In this document: piece after piece, positions 9,451 to 17,589 of the stretch
Position numbering within the stretch: the first letter of the stretch is position 1
Layout of the letters: each line of letters starts with the position of its first letter
Source of the DNA: Shewanella sp. NIFS-20-20
Lineage (GTDB): Bacteria; Pseudomonadota; Gammaproteobacteria; Enterobacterales; Shewanellaceae
Direction: 5' to 3'
Length of the DNA: 64,000 nt
Assembly: GCF_019209865.1 (NCBI RefSeq)
Contig: NZ_JAHUTT010000014.1
Coordinates: forward strand, 1-64,000
The notes under the pieces: generated by a model
Databases searched by the model: none
What the model was told of the DNA's origin: nothing
What the model saw: the letters and a program-made list of their open reading frames with translations, nothing else
Translations under genes and position numbers: made by a program

Positions 9451-9855
9451 ATGAAGCCTTCTGAGCGCCGTAAGGCCCGCCGTTTAGCGGTGCAGGCCAT
9501 TTATTCATGGCAATTAAGTGGTAACAATATCGCCGATGTCGAGCATGAGTTCTTAACTGAGCAAGCTTTAGACGGTGTTGATGTCACTTATTTCCGTGAA
9601 CTGTTTGCTGGCGCGGCAACGAAATCAGGTCAGTTGGATGAAATCATCATCCCGCACCTGGAACGTCCTTTGGATGAAGTCTCTCCGGTTGAGAAAGCCA
9701 TCTTGCGTTTAGCGACGTATGAGCTAACCTTCCGTAAAGACGTGCCATACAAGGTTGTGATCAACGAAGCTATCGAGTTGGCTAAAGCCTTCGGTGCCGA
9801 GGATGGTCATAAGTTTGTCAACGGCATCCTGGACAAATTGGTTGCTCGTAAATAA
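9451..9855 (+). CDS. nusB: Transcription antitermination factor NusB
   Basis: NusB binds boxA RNA together with NusE (ribosomal protein S10) in rRNA antitermination. The 134-residue protein starts [22 protein letters not shown], the RNA-binding helix typical of the family, and ends with [13 protein letters not shown]...[10 protein letters not shown], also diagnostic. The ribH-nusB order is conserved in enterobacteria and Shewanella. A hairpin with terminator character lies six bases after its stop. Confidence 0.97.
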   Translation: MKPSERRKARRLAVQAIYSWQLSGNNIADVEHEFLTEQALDGVDVTYFRELFAGAATKSGQLDEIIIPHLERPLDEVSPVEKAILRLATYELTFRKDVPYKVVINEAIELAKAFGAEDGHKFVNGILDKLVARK

Positions 9856-9861
9856 GAATAA

Positions 9862-9890
9862 AAACGGTATCTTCGGATACCGTTTCCTTT
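9862..9890 (+). terminator. UUCG-capped hairpin between nusB and thiL (partial terminator)
   Basis: A perfect ten-base stem (AAACGGTATC 9862-9871, GATACCGTTT 9876-9885) is closed by a TTCG tetraloop. The following run CCTTTATC is poor in T, so termination is probably incomplete. No separate thiL promoter fits in the 40 bases left before thiL, so readthrough is needed to express it. Confidence 0.7.
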
Positions 9891-9893
9891 ATC

Positions 9894-9928
9894 AGGAGCA
9901 GACAGGTCTGCCTGTCTGATAGTCAGTG
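9894..9928 (+). promoter_or_regulatory. thiL: thiL translation start region: Shine-Dalgarno, hairpin, GTG
   Basis: AGGAG (9894-9898) is followed directly by a perfect hairpin (CAGACAGG 9899-9906, loop TCTG, CCTGTCTG 9911-9918), then seven bases, then GTG 9926. In linear RNA the spacing would be 27 bases, far too long; with the hairpin folded it is effectively seven. An in-frame TAG at 9920 excludes any upstream start. Confidence 0.6.
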
Positions 9929-10885
9929 AAAGAATTCCAACTGATTGAACAGTATTTCCAAGGACGGGGACCTTTGCGCAAAGATGTTGTGCTGGGGATT
10001 GGAGACGATTGCGCCCTGTTAAAACCCGCCGAACGAAAATTCCTCGCGATTGCCTGTGACACCTTAGTAGAAAACACGCACTTTTTCCCCGATATGCCAG
10101 CGCAAGCCTTAGGTTATAAAGCCCTTGTGGTGAATTTATCGGATCTCGCCGCCATGGGCGCTGAGCCTGCATGGATGACGCTGGCATTAACCTTGCCCGA
10201 GGTCGACGAAGCTTGGGTGCGTGATTTTAGCGAAGGATTTTTTGAGGCGGCGGATTATTATGGCATTGCTTTAGTCGGCGGCGACACCACCTGTGGCCCA
10301 AAATCCATCACAGTCACAGTGCAAGGGCTGGTACCTGAAGGCGCGGCCTTGACTCGCCATGGCGCTAAAAATGGGGATTGGATTTACGTGACCGGTACCT
10401 TGGGTGACTCGGCGCTTGGCCTCGATATTTTGCGTGGTACGGTCGATGTCCGCCCTGAATACCGTCAGGCGTTAATTGCACGGCATTATCACCCAACGCC
10501 ACGAGTGTTAGCCGGACAATCTTTACGTAAATTAGCCTCAAGCGCGATTGATGTGTCCGATGGCTTGCTGAGTGACATTCGCCATGTGCTGAAAGCCTCT
10601 GGTTGTGGCGCCATGATCGAGGTGAGCGATTTACCCTTATCCCAGGGCCTAAAGGATTGTGTCAGTGAAGAGCAAGCACGACAATACGCCTTATGCGGCG
10701 GTGAAGATTACGAATTATTGTTTACGGTGCCTGAATCCCAAAAAGGTGCTCTGCAAACGGCGTTAAATCAGGCCGGGGTGCGCTTTACTTGTATCGGTCA
10801 GATAAGCGCTGGCACGCAATTGAAATTAAAGTTACATGGTGAGCCTTATGAGGCCACCTTTACTGGGTTTGAGCATTTTAAATGA
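9926..10885 (+). CDS. thiL: Thiamine-monophosphate kinase
   Basis: ThiL phosphorylates thiamine monophosphate to the active diphosphate. The 319-residue protein belongs to the PurM-like ATP-binding superfamily, with GIGDDCALL (about 24-32), a metal-binding VGGDTTCGP (about 117-125), DVSDGLLSDI (about 211-220) and CGGEDYELLFTVPE (about 256-269). The start is fixed at GTG 9926 by an in-frame stop at 9920 and because MKEFQLIEQYF aligns with the E. coli N-terminus. pgpA overlaps its stop by four bases, as in enterobacteria. Confidence 0.96.
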   Translation: MKEFQLIEQYFQGRGPLRKDVVLGIGDDCALLKPAERKFLAIACDTLVENTHFFPDMPAQALGYKALVVNLSDLAAMGAEPAWMTLALTLPEVDEAWVRDFSEGFFEAADYYGIALVGGDTTCGPKSITVTVQGLVPEGAALTRHGAKNGDWIYVTGTLGDSALGLDILRGTVDVRPEYRQALIARHYHPTPRVLAGQSLRKLASSAIDVSDGLLSDIRHVLKASGCGAMIEVSDLPLSQGLKDCVSEEQARQYALCGGEDYELLFTVPESQKGALQTALNQAGVRFTCIGQISAGTQLKLKLHGEPYEATFTGFEHFK

Positions 10886-11376
10886 AATGGTTAGCGCAAG
10901 ATCCTGCATTGAAGAAGTTGTCTTTAAAAAATCCCATTCACTTTTTGGCCTTAGGTTTTGGCTCGGGCTTAGCGGCTAAGGCGCCGGGAACCTTTGGCAC
11001 CTTGGCGGCGTTACCGGTATTTCTGCTGCTAGCACCGCTCGGTCTGCCTGCCTATTTGGCGATAACGCTGGTGGTGATAGTGGCCGGAGTGTTTATTTGT
11101 CATCGTGCTGCCCATGATATGGGGGTGCATGATCACGGCGCGATTGTGTGGGATGAAGTCGCAGGCTTATTGATCACCTTGATAGCCGTACCCATGCAGT
11201 GGCAATGGATCGCCTTAGGCTTTGTGTTGTTTCGCCTGTTTGACATTATTAAGCCTTGGCCAATTCGCTGGCTTGACGCGAAAGTCGATGGCGGCTTTGG
11301 CATTATGATCGATGATGTGGTGGCCGGGGTATTTGCCTTGCTGTCATTGCAACTGTGTCTGTATTGGTTCGGTTAA
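10882..11376 (+). CDS. pgpA: Phosphatidylglycerophosphatase A
   Basis: PgpA dephosphorylates phosphatidylglycerophosphate to phosphatidylglycerol at the inner membrane. The 164-residue protein has the family motif GLAAKAPGTFGTLAALP (about 29-45), acidic WDEVAGLL (about 93-100) and a C-terminal GGFGIMIDDVVAGV. Three to four hydrophobic segments are visible. It overlaps thiL by ATGA, so the two are translationally coupled. A strong terminator follows. Confidence 0.96.
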   Translation: MKWLAQDPALKKLSLKNPIHFLALGFGSGLAAKAPGTFGTLAALPVFLLLAPLGLPAYLAITLVVIVAGVFICHRAAHDMGVHDHGAIVWDEVAGLLITLIAVPMQWQWIALGFVLFRLFDIIKPWPIRWLDAKVDGGFGIMIDDVVAGVFALLSLQLCLYWFG

Positions 11377-11405
11377 GCAAGCATCGTCTTTATTGACAAA
11401 CTAAG

Positions 11406-11431
11406 ATGTCGCCACTGGCGGCATTTTTTTT
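11406..11431 (+). terminator. Terminator at the end of the nrdR-pgpA gene run
   Basis: Arms ATGTCGCC (11406-11413) and GGCGGCAT (11417-11424), with one G-T pair, are followed by eight T residues. This closes the + strand riboflavin/thiL/pgpA operon. Confidence 0.88.
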
Positions 11432-11487
11432 GGGAGGGCGTTGGTAGTCAGGGATGGGGCGCTGGGGATGAGATAGAGGCAAACCCA

Positions 11488-11541
11488 AAAAGATAAATGC
11501 CTGGCGAATTGAGCTGATATAGGAATGAACCAGGCATTTAT
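11488..11541 (-). terminator. Stem-loop terminator of the 11550-11915 gene
   Basis: Perfect 12-base arms ATAAATGCCTGG (11493-11504) and CCAGGCATTTAT (11530-11541) enclose 25 bases. Read on the - strand, the stem is followed by CTTTTTGGG, a short T run. Its position just after the stop at 11550 fits a terminator for the - strand gene. Confidence 0.6.
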
Positions 11542-11549
11542 GGGGATGA

Positions 11550-11915
11550 TTATTTCAAGCGATTAAGGCGTGATTGGCAATCATCGAGGAGGTAGTCACT
11601 GATCTCGCGGAACACATCGGGGCATTGGCACTGTTCAAGTAAGAGCTTCATTGTCACGAGTGCATGTTCGCTGCCATTAATTTTTTCAGTGAGCAAACCA
11701 AAATAGACATTTTTATCTTGAGCTTTGCGTATGGTTAACGGCCCAACTTCATACACGACTTGACCGGAATTGCTATGCCATTTTGAAATTCGATTTAAGG
11801 CAATTTCACAGGCATGGTTGATTTCTACGTGTTGTCTCCAATCGCATTCGGTGGGGCTATCTATCTGAGTTTCGCTACGGACTGTGTAATTTACAACATG
11901 GGTAATAGCTGTCAT
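11550..11915 (-). CDS. Hypothetical protein
   Basis: I do not recognise this family. The 121-residue product is soluble and acidic, with no signal peptide or membrane segment. It has a predicted strand-rich N-terminal half (MTAITHVVNYTVRSETQ; VVYEVGPLTIRKAQD) and a helical C-terminus (ALVTMKLLLEQCQCP... DCQSRLNRLK). ATG 11915 is chosen because AGGAG lies nine bases upstream; a longer frame to 11978 has no comparable site. It stands alone between two convergently ordered transcription units, with its own terminator. Confidence 0.7.
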   Translation of the reverse strand: MTAITHVVNYTVRSETQIDSPTECDWRQHVEINHACEIALNRISKWHSNSGQVVYEVGPLTIRKAQDKNVYFGLLTEKINGSEHALVTMKLLLEQCQCPDVFREISDYLLDDCQSRLNRLK

Positions 11916-12115
11916 AACGTCTTGCTCCTGCAATGATAGGTTCACTTTCAGCATGGAGCTTTCAGTGAACTCGGTCAATCTAAGATTAGGTGTTTTTTGA
12001 TATCGCCGACACTTTTACAGTCTTTATTCTGTATCTAATTGATTTTTATGAATTTGGCCCAACAATGTATGGGCTGATTTAGGATAGACCAAGCGGATAA
12101 ACCCAGCAGACTGAA

Positions 12116-12151
12116 CAAAAAGCCCCGCAGACAGTTGTCACAGTGCGGGGC
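12116..12151 (-). terminator. Terminator of the iron alcohol dehydrogenase gene
   Basis: Arms GCCCCGCA (12122-12129) and TGCGGGGC (12144-12151) are followed, on the - strand, by TTTTT (12116-12120). It lies 18 bases after the stop of the - strand dehydrogenase gene. Confidence 0.88.
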
Positions 12152-12168
12152 GAGTAACTCAAGTCGCG

Positions 12169-13317
12169 TTACAGGGCATGGGTAAAGATTTGACAGATTT
12201 CTTCGTGGGTCGCTTGTTTCGGGTTAGTGAAGCCACACGCATCCTTGAGGGCATTGGCCGCTAACGTGGGAATATCTTCAGGATTTACGCCAAGCTCTGT
12301 CAGGCTGGCGGGAATATTGACAGCCTTGGCCAGCGCCTTAATGGCGGTGATTGCCCCTTGGGCTCCCATATCCGCGCTCATACCTTGGGTATTAACCCCC
12401 ATGGCTTTGGCTACGTCAGCTAAGCGCGGCGCAGCCACTTGGGCGTTATAGGCTTGTACATAGGGCAGTAGCAAGGCATTACAGACGCCATGCGGTAAAT
12501 CGTACATGCCTCCAAGTTGATGGGCCATGGCATGAACATAGCCTAAACTGGCATTGTTAAAGGCCATGCCGGCTAAGAACTGGGCATAAGCCATCTGCTC
12601 ACGCGCGGCAATATTGTTGCCATCGTTGACCGCGGATTCTAGATGCGCCGCGATAAGTTCGATGGCCTTGATGGCACAAGCATCGGTGATGGGATTAGCC
12701 GCAATCGATACATAGGCTTCAATGGCATGGGTTAAAGCATCCATCCCCGTCGCGGCGGTGAGTGCTGCAGGCTTTTTCAGCATCAATTCTGGGTCATTAA
12801 CCGATAATACCGGCGTCGTATTTTTGTCGACGATGGCCATTTTAATGTGGCGAGATTCATCGGTAATAATGCAGAAACGTGTCATTTCACTGGCGGTGCC
12901 AGCGGTGGTGTTAATGGCCACTAGCGGCAACTGGGGCTTGGTCGAAACATCCACGCCTTCGTAATCTTTAATTGAGCCGCCATTGGTCGCCACTAAGGCG
13001 ATACCTTTGGCGCAATCATGGGGGGAACCACCGCCTAAGGAAATGACAAAGTCGCATTGATGTTGCGTGAGCAGAGCTAGGCCCGCATTAACATTTGCGA
13101 CCGTAGGGTTGGGTTGGACGCCAGCGAATACCGTGGCTTGGATATCTTGTTGCTGAAGTTTGCTGGTGACTTGAGTGACCAGGCCAATATCGACTAAGGG
13201 TTGGTCTGTCACCAATAGCGCGTGTTTAAAGCCAAGCGTACAGATATCGCCAATGGCGTCATCTAGTGCGCCTTGACCGAGTACATTGACCGCAGGAATG
13301 AAAAATTTAGCCGCCAT
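12169..13317 (-). CDS. Iron-containing alcohol dehydrogenase
   Basis: The 382-residue protein is a group III (Fe-dependent) NAD alcohol dehydrogenase of the YiaY/AdhB type. The nucleotide-binding loop is [11 protein letters not shown] (about 93-103). Metal ligands are supplied by [13 protein letters not shown] (Asp and His, about 187-199) and [17 protein letters not shown] (two His, about 259-275). ATG 13317 is preferred over 13329: the GAGG ribosome-binding site overlaps the extra codons. Likely substrates are short-chain alcohols or aldehydes, but lactaldehyde or diol activity cannot be excluded. It is a single-gene transcript with its own terminator. Confidence 0.94.
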   Translation of the reverse strand: MAAKFFIPAVNVLGQGALDDAIGDICTLGFKHALLVTDQPLVDIGLVTQVTSKLQQQDIQATVFAGVQPNPTVANVNAGLALLTQHQCDFVISLGGGSPHDCAKGIALVATNGGSIKDYEGVDVSTKPQLPLVAINTTAGTASEMTRFCIITDESRHIKMAIVDKNTTPVLSVNDPELMLKKPAALTAATGMDALTHAIEAYVSIAANPITDACAIKAIELIAAHLESAVNDGNNIAAREQMAYAQFLAGMAFNNASLGYVHAMAHQLGGMYDLPHGVCNALLLPYVQAYNAQVAAPRLADVAKAMGVNTQGMSADMGAQGAITAIKALAKAVNIPASLTELGVNPEDIPTLAANALKDACGFTNPKQATHEEICQIFTHAL

Positions 13318-13641
13318 AATAGACCTCATAAAGTAAGTAAATTTTCTAAATCATGACTTTTTAAAAAAGCCCTCATTTAGAAAAATTGCTAACCAAGCCA
13401 AGTCTTTATGTGACTAAACTAACAGGTGTTGTTAGTGCTTTTGTTGATGACGATCACGATTTCGTCTGGATTTGTCATAAATTTTTCTATTTTTGTAACC
13501 CAGCAACAAAAATGGGAGTGTGAGTGAGACGTGGTGATGAGGCGAATGATGGCCGTGATGATCGCTATCAAAATCCGCAGTGTCATCTATGAGATAATCC
13601 TGTGGTACTCAGATAGTCATCGCAATTAACGGGAGAATAAA
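13318..13641. promoter_or_regulatory. Divergent upstream region of the alcohol dehydrogenase and cyclase genes
   Basis: This 324-base AT-rich gap serves two divergent genes. It holds a ten-base inverted repeat (TTTTCTAAAT 13342-13351; ATTTAGAAAA 13375-13384) in the dehydrogenase leader, which may be an operator or RNA hairpin. Near the cyclase gene, TGAGATAAT (about 13589-13597) resembles an extended -10. No coding potential was seen. Confidence 0.4.
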
Positions 13642-14220
13642 ATTATATATCAAGCCAATGTTAGTCTGGTGGTTGAGCCTGATCATCCGGCTTATCAATG
13701 GGCAAAACGCCAATCCGATGCTGTCAATGCATTCGGTCATATTGGGACCCATATTGATTGTTACGAGTCAGTGCCGGCCGAGGATGAGTATCTGGTCGAT
13801 GTCGTCATCATTGATTGTCGTCAGCAACCGGTGTCGATGGCCGATTTGCACGGGGTCGCGCTCACGGGCAAGGCCTTGATTCTGTATAGTGGAAACTTAG
13901 AACAACATGGCTATGCCACGCCCAGCTATGGCGCACAAGATACTGCAATCTCTTCTGCGGTGCTCACGGAAATTTTACAACAGGCACCCGCGTTTATTGT
14001 GATTGATAGTTATGGTATTGGGACACACGGTGAGCAGCATATTAGTTTTGATAAACGCTGTGAGTCTGCGGGTTGTTTCGTGATTGAAAATGTCAACTTA
14101 ACTCATGCCGATATCCGCGCGATTAAATCGCTTAAGATCGTGATAGATACAACGGATACGGCAACAGGTAAACGCTGCCAACTGACGGCACTGGGTAAAG
14201 CGGTGTCGGAGTTCGCATGA
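13642..14220 (+). CDS. Cyclase-family (KynB-like) metal hydrolase with apparent non-canonical start codon
   Basis: The protein (about 192 residues) has the metal-binding GHIGTHID motif of the cyclase/arylformamidase family near the N-terminus, and a late DSYGIGTHGEQH. The usual PxHF histidine after the motif is not seen. No ATG, GTG or TTG lies between an in-frame TAA (13627) and a GTG at 13669, which has no ribosome-binding site and would remove the first strand. GGGAG at 13631-13635 instead points to ATT 13642 (six-base spacing from GGAG) or ATA 13645. If that is wrong, GTG 13669 gives 183 residues. Real substrate unknown; it may hydrolyse an amide or lactone. Confidence 0.75.
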   Translation: MIYQANVSLVVEPDHPAYQWAKRQSDAVNAFGHIGTHIDCYESVPAEDEYLVDVVIIDCRQQPVSMADLHGVALTGKALILYSGNLEQHGYATPSYGAQDTAISSAVLTEILQQAPAFIVIDSYGIGTHGEQHISFDKRCESAGCFVIENVNLTHADIRAIKSLKIVIDTTDTATGKRCQLTALGKAVSEFA

Positions 14221-14328
14221 CTGCCAAATGTGGCGACATGGTTTGTCGCCGTGATGACGGTTTACTTCATAGGCGGAACGCTTGGCCTCTGGTACAATTG
14301 GGGCTGACTCATTTTAACGAATACCTTC

Positions 14329-15594
14329 ATGAACTTTGCTGAACTTGGCTTCAATGACGCCACCCTTGAACGTCTACAAGATTTGAATTATCACACCCCG
14401 ACCGAGGTACAACGCCAAGCCATTGGCGCTATTTTCGCCGGTAAAGATGTGATAGTGCAGGCTAGCACGGGCACAGGCAAAACGGCGGCTTTTAGTTTGC
14501 CGATAGTGCAACACTTAGTGACTTCATCGAACGATCCCGCTCCCCGCGTCCTGATTTTGGCTCCCACGCGCGAGTTAGTGGCGCAATTGGCTGACAAGTT
14601 GGCCGTGTATTCTGCCGGCACAGGTTTGCGGATTGTGGCGCTGTACGGCGGCGCGAATATTCAGGTGCAGCGCAAGCAGTTAATCGCGGGCACGGATATT
14701 GTGATTGCCACTCCAGGACGACTGTTTGATCTTTTAGGGCAAGGCGCTATCAGCCTAGATTCTGTCCGTTACTGGGTCATTGACGAAGCCGATCGTATGC
14801 TCGATATGGGGTTTGTGCCTGATGTCGAAAAACTGTCGCGTTTATTGCCAGGTAAAAGACAAACGCTTTTATTTTCAGCGACGTTTGATGATTCTGTGCA
14901 GGCATTGGCGGCTAAACTTACCCATAATGCCGAGCAAATTGCCCTCACCAGTCAACGGGTGCCCAGTTTGCTTAGTCAACAAGTCTTATTATTGGCGGCC
15001 TCGCGCAAGGCCGAATGGCTGGCTGAATACGTCGGCAAGCAAAATCTGCAGCAGGTCTTGGTATTTGTCAGCACCAAACAAGCGGCTGACGAGTTAGCCA
15101 AAGAGTTAACCCTTGACGGTATTCGTACCCAAGCGTTCCATGGGGATAAGACCCAAGGCGCACGTATGCGCGCATTAGAAGCCTTTAAAACCTTTAACTG
15201 CCGGGTATTAGTGGCTACTGATCTGGCGGCCCGTGGTCTGGATATTGCGGCATTACCTCTGGTGGTTAACTTTAGCTTGCCAGATAGCCCTGAGGATTTT
15301 ATTCATCGCATCGGTCGCAGCGCCCGTGCAGGCCACAGCGGCATGGCAATTACCTTAATTAGCCCAGCAGAGCGCTTAGCATGGCAAGGTATCGCGGCCT
15401 TGCTCGATGAGGCGCCTGAGATCAGTACCCCAGAGGGTTATGAGTTCAATAAGGCCAGTGTCCATATTCAACATATACCTGCGCCTAAGGCGGCTAAGAA
15501 GCCATTTAAGTCGCATAAAAAACGCGTATCGAATAAGCCTCAAGCAAACGCTGTGGCAAAATTCAGCCGTAAGAAAAAACCTTCTGCACAATAA
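14329..15594 (+). CDS. DEAD-box RNA helicase, RhlE-like
   Basis: The 421-residue protein contains all DEAD-box motifs in order: Q motif (NFAELGFN...TPTEVQRQAI), motif I ASTGTGKT (about 45-52), Ia PTRELVAQ, II DEAD (about 150-153), III SAT, V ATDLAARGLDI and VI HRIGRSARAG. A lysine-rich tail follows (about 390-421), as in RhlE helicases that remodel RNA during ribosome assembly or at low temperature. It lacks the DbpA RNA-binding domain and the long CsdA tail. It is followed after 18 bases by a MATE transporter gene, probably co-transcribed. Confidence 0.94.
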   Translation: MNFAELGFNDATLERLQDLNYHTPTEVQRQAIGAIFAGKDVIVQASTGTGKTAAFSLPIVQHLVTSSNDPAPRVLILAPTRELVAQLADKLAVYSAGTGLRIVALYGGANIQVQRKQLIAGTDIVIATPGRLFDLLGQGAISLDSVRYWVIDEADRMLDMGFVPDVEKLSRLLPGKRQTLLFSATFDDSVQALAAKLTHNAEQIALTSQRVPSLLSQQVLLLAASRKAEWLAEYVGKQNLQQVLVFVSTKQAADELAKELTLDGIRTQAFHGDKTQGARMRALEAFKTFNCRVLVATDLAARGLDIAALPLVVNFSLPDSPEDFIHRIGRSARAGHSGMAITLISPAERLAWQGIAALLDEAPEISTPEGYEFNKASVHIQHIPAPKAAKKPFKSHKKRVSNKPQANAVAKFSRKKKPSAQ

Positions 15595-15612
15595 TTAAGA
15601 ATTGATAACGAC

Positions 15613-16959
15613 ATGAATCAACCCCACGTTGTAGCGCCTGATCCGCTATTGAATGAATCGATAACTCGTCTATTTTGGCGCTATAGCATTCCCACAATTA
15701 TGTCGATGTTGGTCACTGGGATTTATGTGACCATTGATGGCATTTTTATTGGTCATTACCTCGGTGAACAAGGATTAGCCGCTTTAATGCTGGCTTATCC
15801 TGTGGGGGCGGTGTTGTATGCATTAGGCGCCATGATCGGTATGGGCAGTGCGGCCTTAGTGTCGATTAACCTAGGTCAAGGTAATCAAGAAAAAGCGCGC
15901 CATTTTGTCGGAAATGCCTTGAGTTTAAGTCTCATCACTGGGCTGGTGATGGCGATTTTAGGCAGTGTATTTAGTCGAGATATCTTGCTGATGTTAGGCG
16001 CCGAAGGCGAGATCCTTGAGGGCGCGTATCAATACCTCATTTGGTATTTTTTACTGGGTATCTTCCCTGTATTGTCTTTAACTTTTACCTCATTGTTGCG
16101 TAACGATGGTCGACCCGGCTTTGTCACTTGGGTGCTTATCGCCGGTGGCGTGATGAACATTGGCCTCGATTGGCTGCTGATCGTGGTGTATCCGATGGGC
16201 TTGGCCGGGGCAGCCATTGCCACCATGTTGTCACAAGCCTTCACTGGGCTTTTATGTTTACAGCACTTTTTCTCGGCGAAAACTAAGCTGCGTATTCATT
16301 GGCAACAGCTCAAGCTCAGCGTCGATAATTGCCTTAACATCGCTCGAGTCGGGTTTCCGAGCATGCTGATGAACTTGTATTTGTCGGTGGTATTAACCCT
16401 GCACAATATGGCGTTTTTATGGGTTGGTGGCCCCATTTTTGTGGCAGCTTATGGGGTAGTGAGTTACACCGAGGCAATTTTTTATCTTATTTTTGAAGGG
16501 ATTGCTTTCGGCACTCAGCCGATACTCAGCTATAACGCGGGAGCGGGGCGCTACGATAGGGTCAAGCAGGCGAGGCGCTTGGCATTTGTGGTGACCTTAA
16601 TCACCGCCTTTATCGGCTTACTGATGATTTATGGCTACCCGCAAGGCTTAGTGTATTTGTTTGCTGGCGACAATGAGGCGTTAACGCCAGTGGCTGTTGA
16701 AGGCATGCGTTTATATTTCTGGGGCTTACCGATGGAAGGTATGTTGCTGGTGGGGGCGAGTTTCTTCCAAGCAATCAACTGCAGTCGTGAAGCGTCTATC
16801 CTAACTGCCAGTAAATTGTTATTGATTGCGCTCTTGTTGATCGTTCTGGCCTGGTGGCTAGGTTCGACAGGGGTGTGGCTCGCCTTGCCTATTTGTTCTT
16901 GCGTGTTGGCGCTGTGGATGGGGTTTGCTATGCGTCGTCAAGACAGGTTACATGCCTGA
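15613..16959 (+). CDS. MATE family efflux transporter
   Basis: The 448-residue integral membrane protein has about twelve hydrophobic segments in two similar halves, typical of MATE exporters (cation or drug antiport using Na+ or H+). The N-terminal half starts LFWRYSIPTIMSMLVTGIYVTIDGIFIGHYLG, a standard MATE TM1 pattern; the repeat begins near NIARVGFPSMLMNLYLSVV (about 237). The substrate cannot be read from sequence. Gap to the helicase gene is 18 bases; a bidirectional terminator follows. Confidence 0.93.
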   Translation: MNQPHVVAPDPLLNESITRLFWRYSIPTIMSMLVTGIYVTIDGIFIGHYLGEQGLAALMLAYPVGAVLYALGAMIGMGSAALVSINLGQGNQEKARHFVGNALSLSLITGLVMAILGSVFSRDILLMLGAEGEILEGAYQYLIWYFLLGIFPVLSLTFTSLLRNDGRPGFVTWVLIAGGVMNIGLDWLLIVVYPMGLAGAAIATMLSQAFTGLLCLQHFFSAKTKLRIHWQQLKLSVDNCLNIARVGFPSMLMNLYLSVVLTLHNMAFLWVGGPIFVAAYGVVSYTEAIFYLIFEGIAFGTQPILSYNAGAGRYDRVKQARRLAFVVTLITAFIGLLMIYGYPQGLVYLFAGDNEALTPVAVEGMRLYFWGLPMEGMLLVGASFFQAINCSREASILTASKLLLIALLLIVLAWWLGSTGVWLALPICSCVLALWMGFAMRRQDRLHA

Positions 16960-16979
16960 GTTAGCTAAGAGGTTATGAT

Positions 16980-17005
16980 AAAACGCCCCGGACTTGGGGC
17001 GTTTT
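16980..17005. terminator. Bidirectional terminator between the MATE gene and lldG
   Basis: Perfect ten-base arms AAAACGCCCC (16980-16989) and GGGGCGTTTT (16996-17005) flank a six-base loop. A-run on one side and T-run on the other allow termination from both directions at this convergent junction. Confidence 0.88.
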
Positions 17006-17019
17006 GCTAAGCGCTGAAC

Positions 17020-17586
17020 TTAAATCAAGTAGACATTAAGGCTACAGGCACCATGAGCGCCAACCACGAGGGCTTGCTCGATATCCGCGGTTTTAGAGGG
17101 ACCGGCAATAAACACCCCAAATTCGCCCGGACGTAAACTAATTCGTTCCATCGCAACGTGCATATTAGCTACCAAACTATCGGCGTTGACCATTATCAGC
17201 AGGTTTTCACAAATAAATGGCGTGACTCGGTGGCCTTCGGGTTGGCTCACCCAAATGGCGCCATTCTCAGCGACGGCCAGCTCACCTTTTAAGATGGCAT
17301 AATCGATATCTTGTAATTCATGGGCGGTGTTTGGGATCGCGCGGTTGCCTTCAACTTCAGGGCATAAAGAGATCACTTGCTGGCCCGCTGCGATTAAATC
17401 CTTGACGTAAGCGGCGAGGCTCGCCTGCCCATCTTGGCTATGTAAAGTGCCGGCAACCGTTGCTAACGAGTTGGCAAATTGGCCGACTAGATCGTCAATA
17501 CGGGCAGGTACAGTAATGTCTGGCATGGCCACCGACGTTGGCGCAATGACGGATAATGATTCCAGAATTTCGAGTTTGCTCGACAT
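17020..17586 (-). CDS. lldG: L-lactate dehydrogenase complex subunit LldG (LutC)
   Basis: LldG is the small LUD-domain subunit of the LldEFG (LutABC) iron-sulfur L-lactate oxidase. The 188-residue product has the LUD core (AVAENGAIWVSQPEG, about 101-115; FVIFAGPSKTADIEQALVVGAHG-like C-terminus) and no cysteine clusters. Three bases separate it from lldF, and it closes the operon at a bidirectional terminator. Confidence 0.92.
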   Translation of the reverse strand: MSSKLEILESLSVIAPTSVAMPDITVPARIDDLVGQFANSLATVAGTLHSQDGQASLAAYVKDLIAAGQQVISLCPEVEGNRAIPNTAHELQDIDYAILKGELAVAENGAIWVSQPEGHRVTPFICENLLIMVNADSLVANMHVAMERISLRPGEFGVFIAGPSKTADIEQALVVGAHGACSLNVYLI

Positions 17587-17589
17587 AAA

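Noticed and set aside
14232..14250. GGCGACA/TGTCGCC hairpin after the cyclase gene
   Set aside because: Seven pairs with no T-run; too weak to call a terminator.
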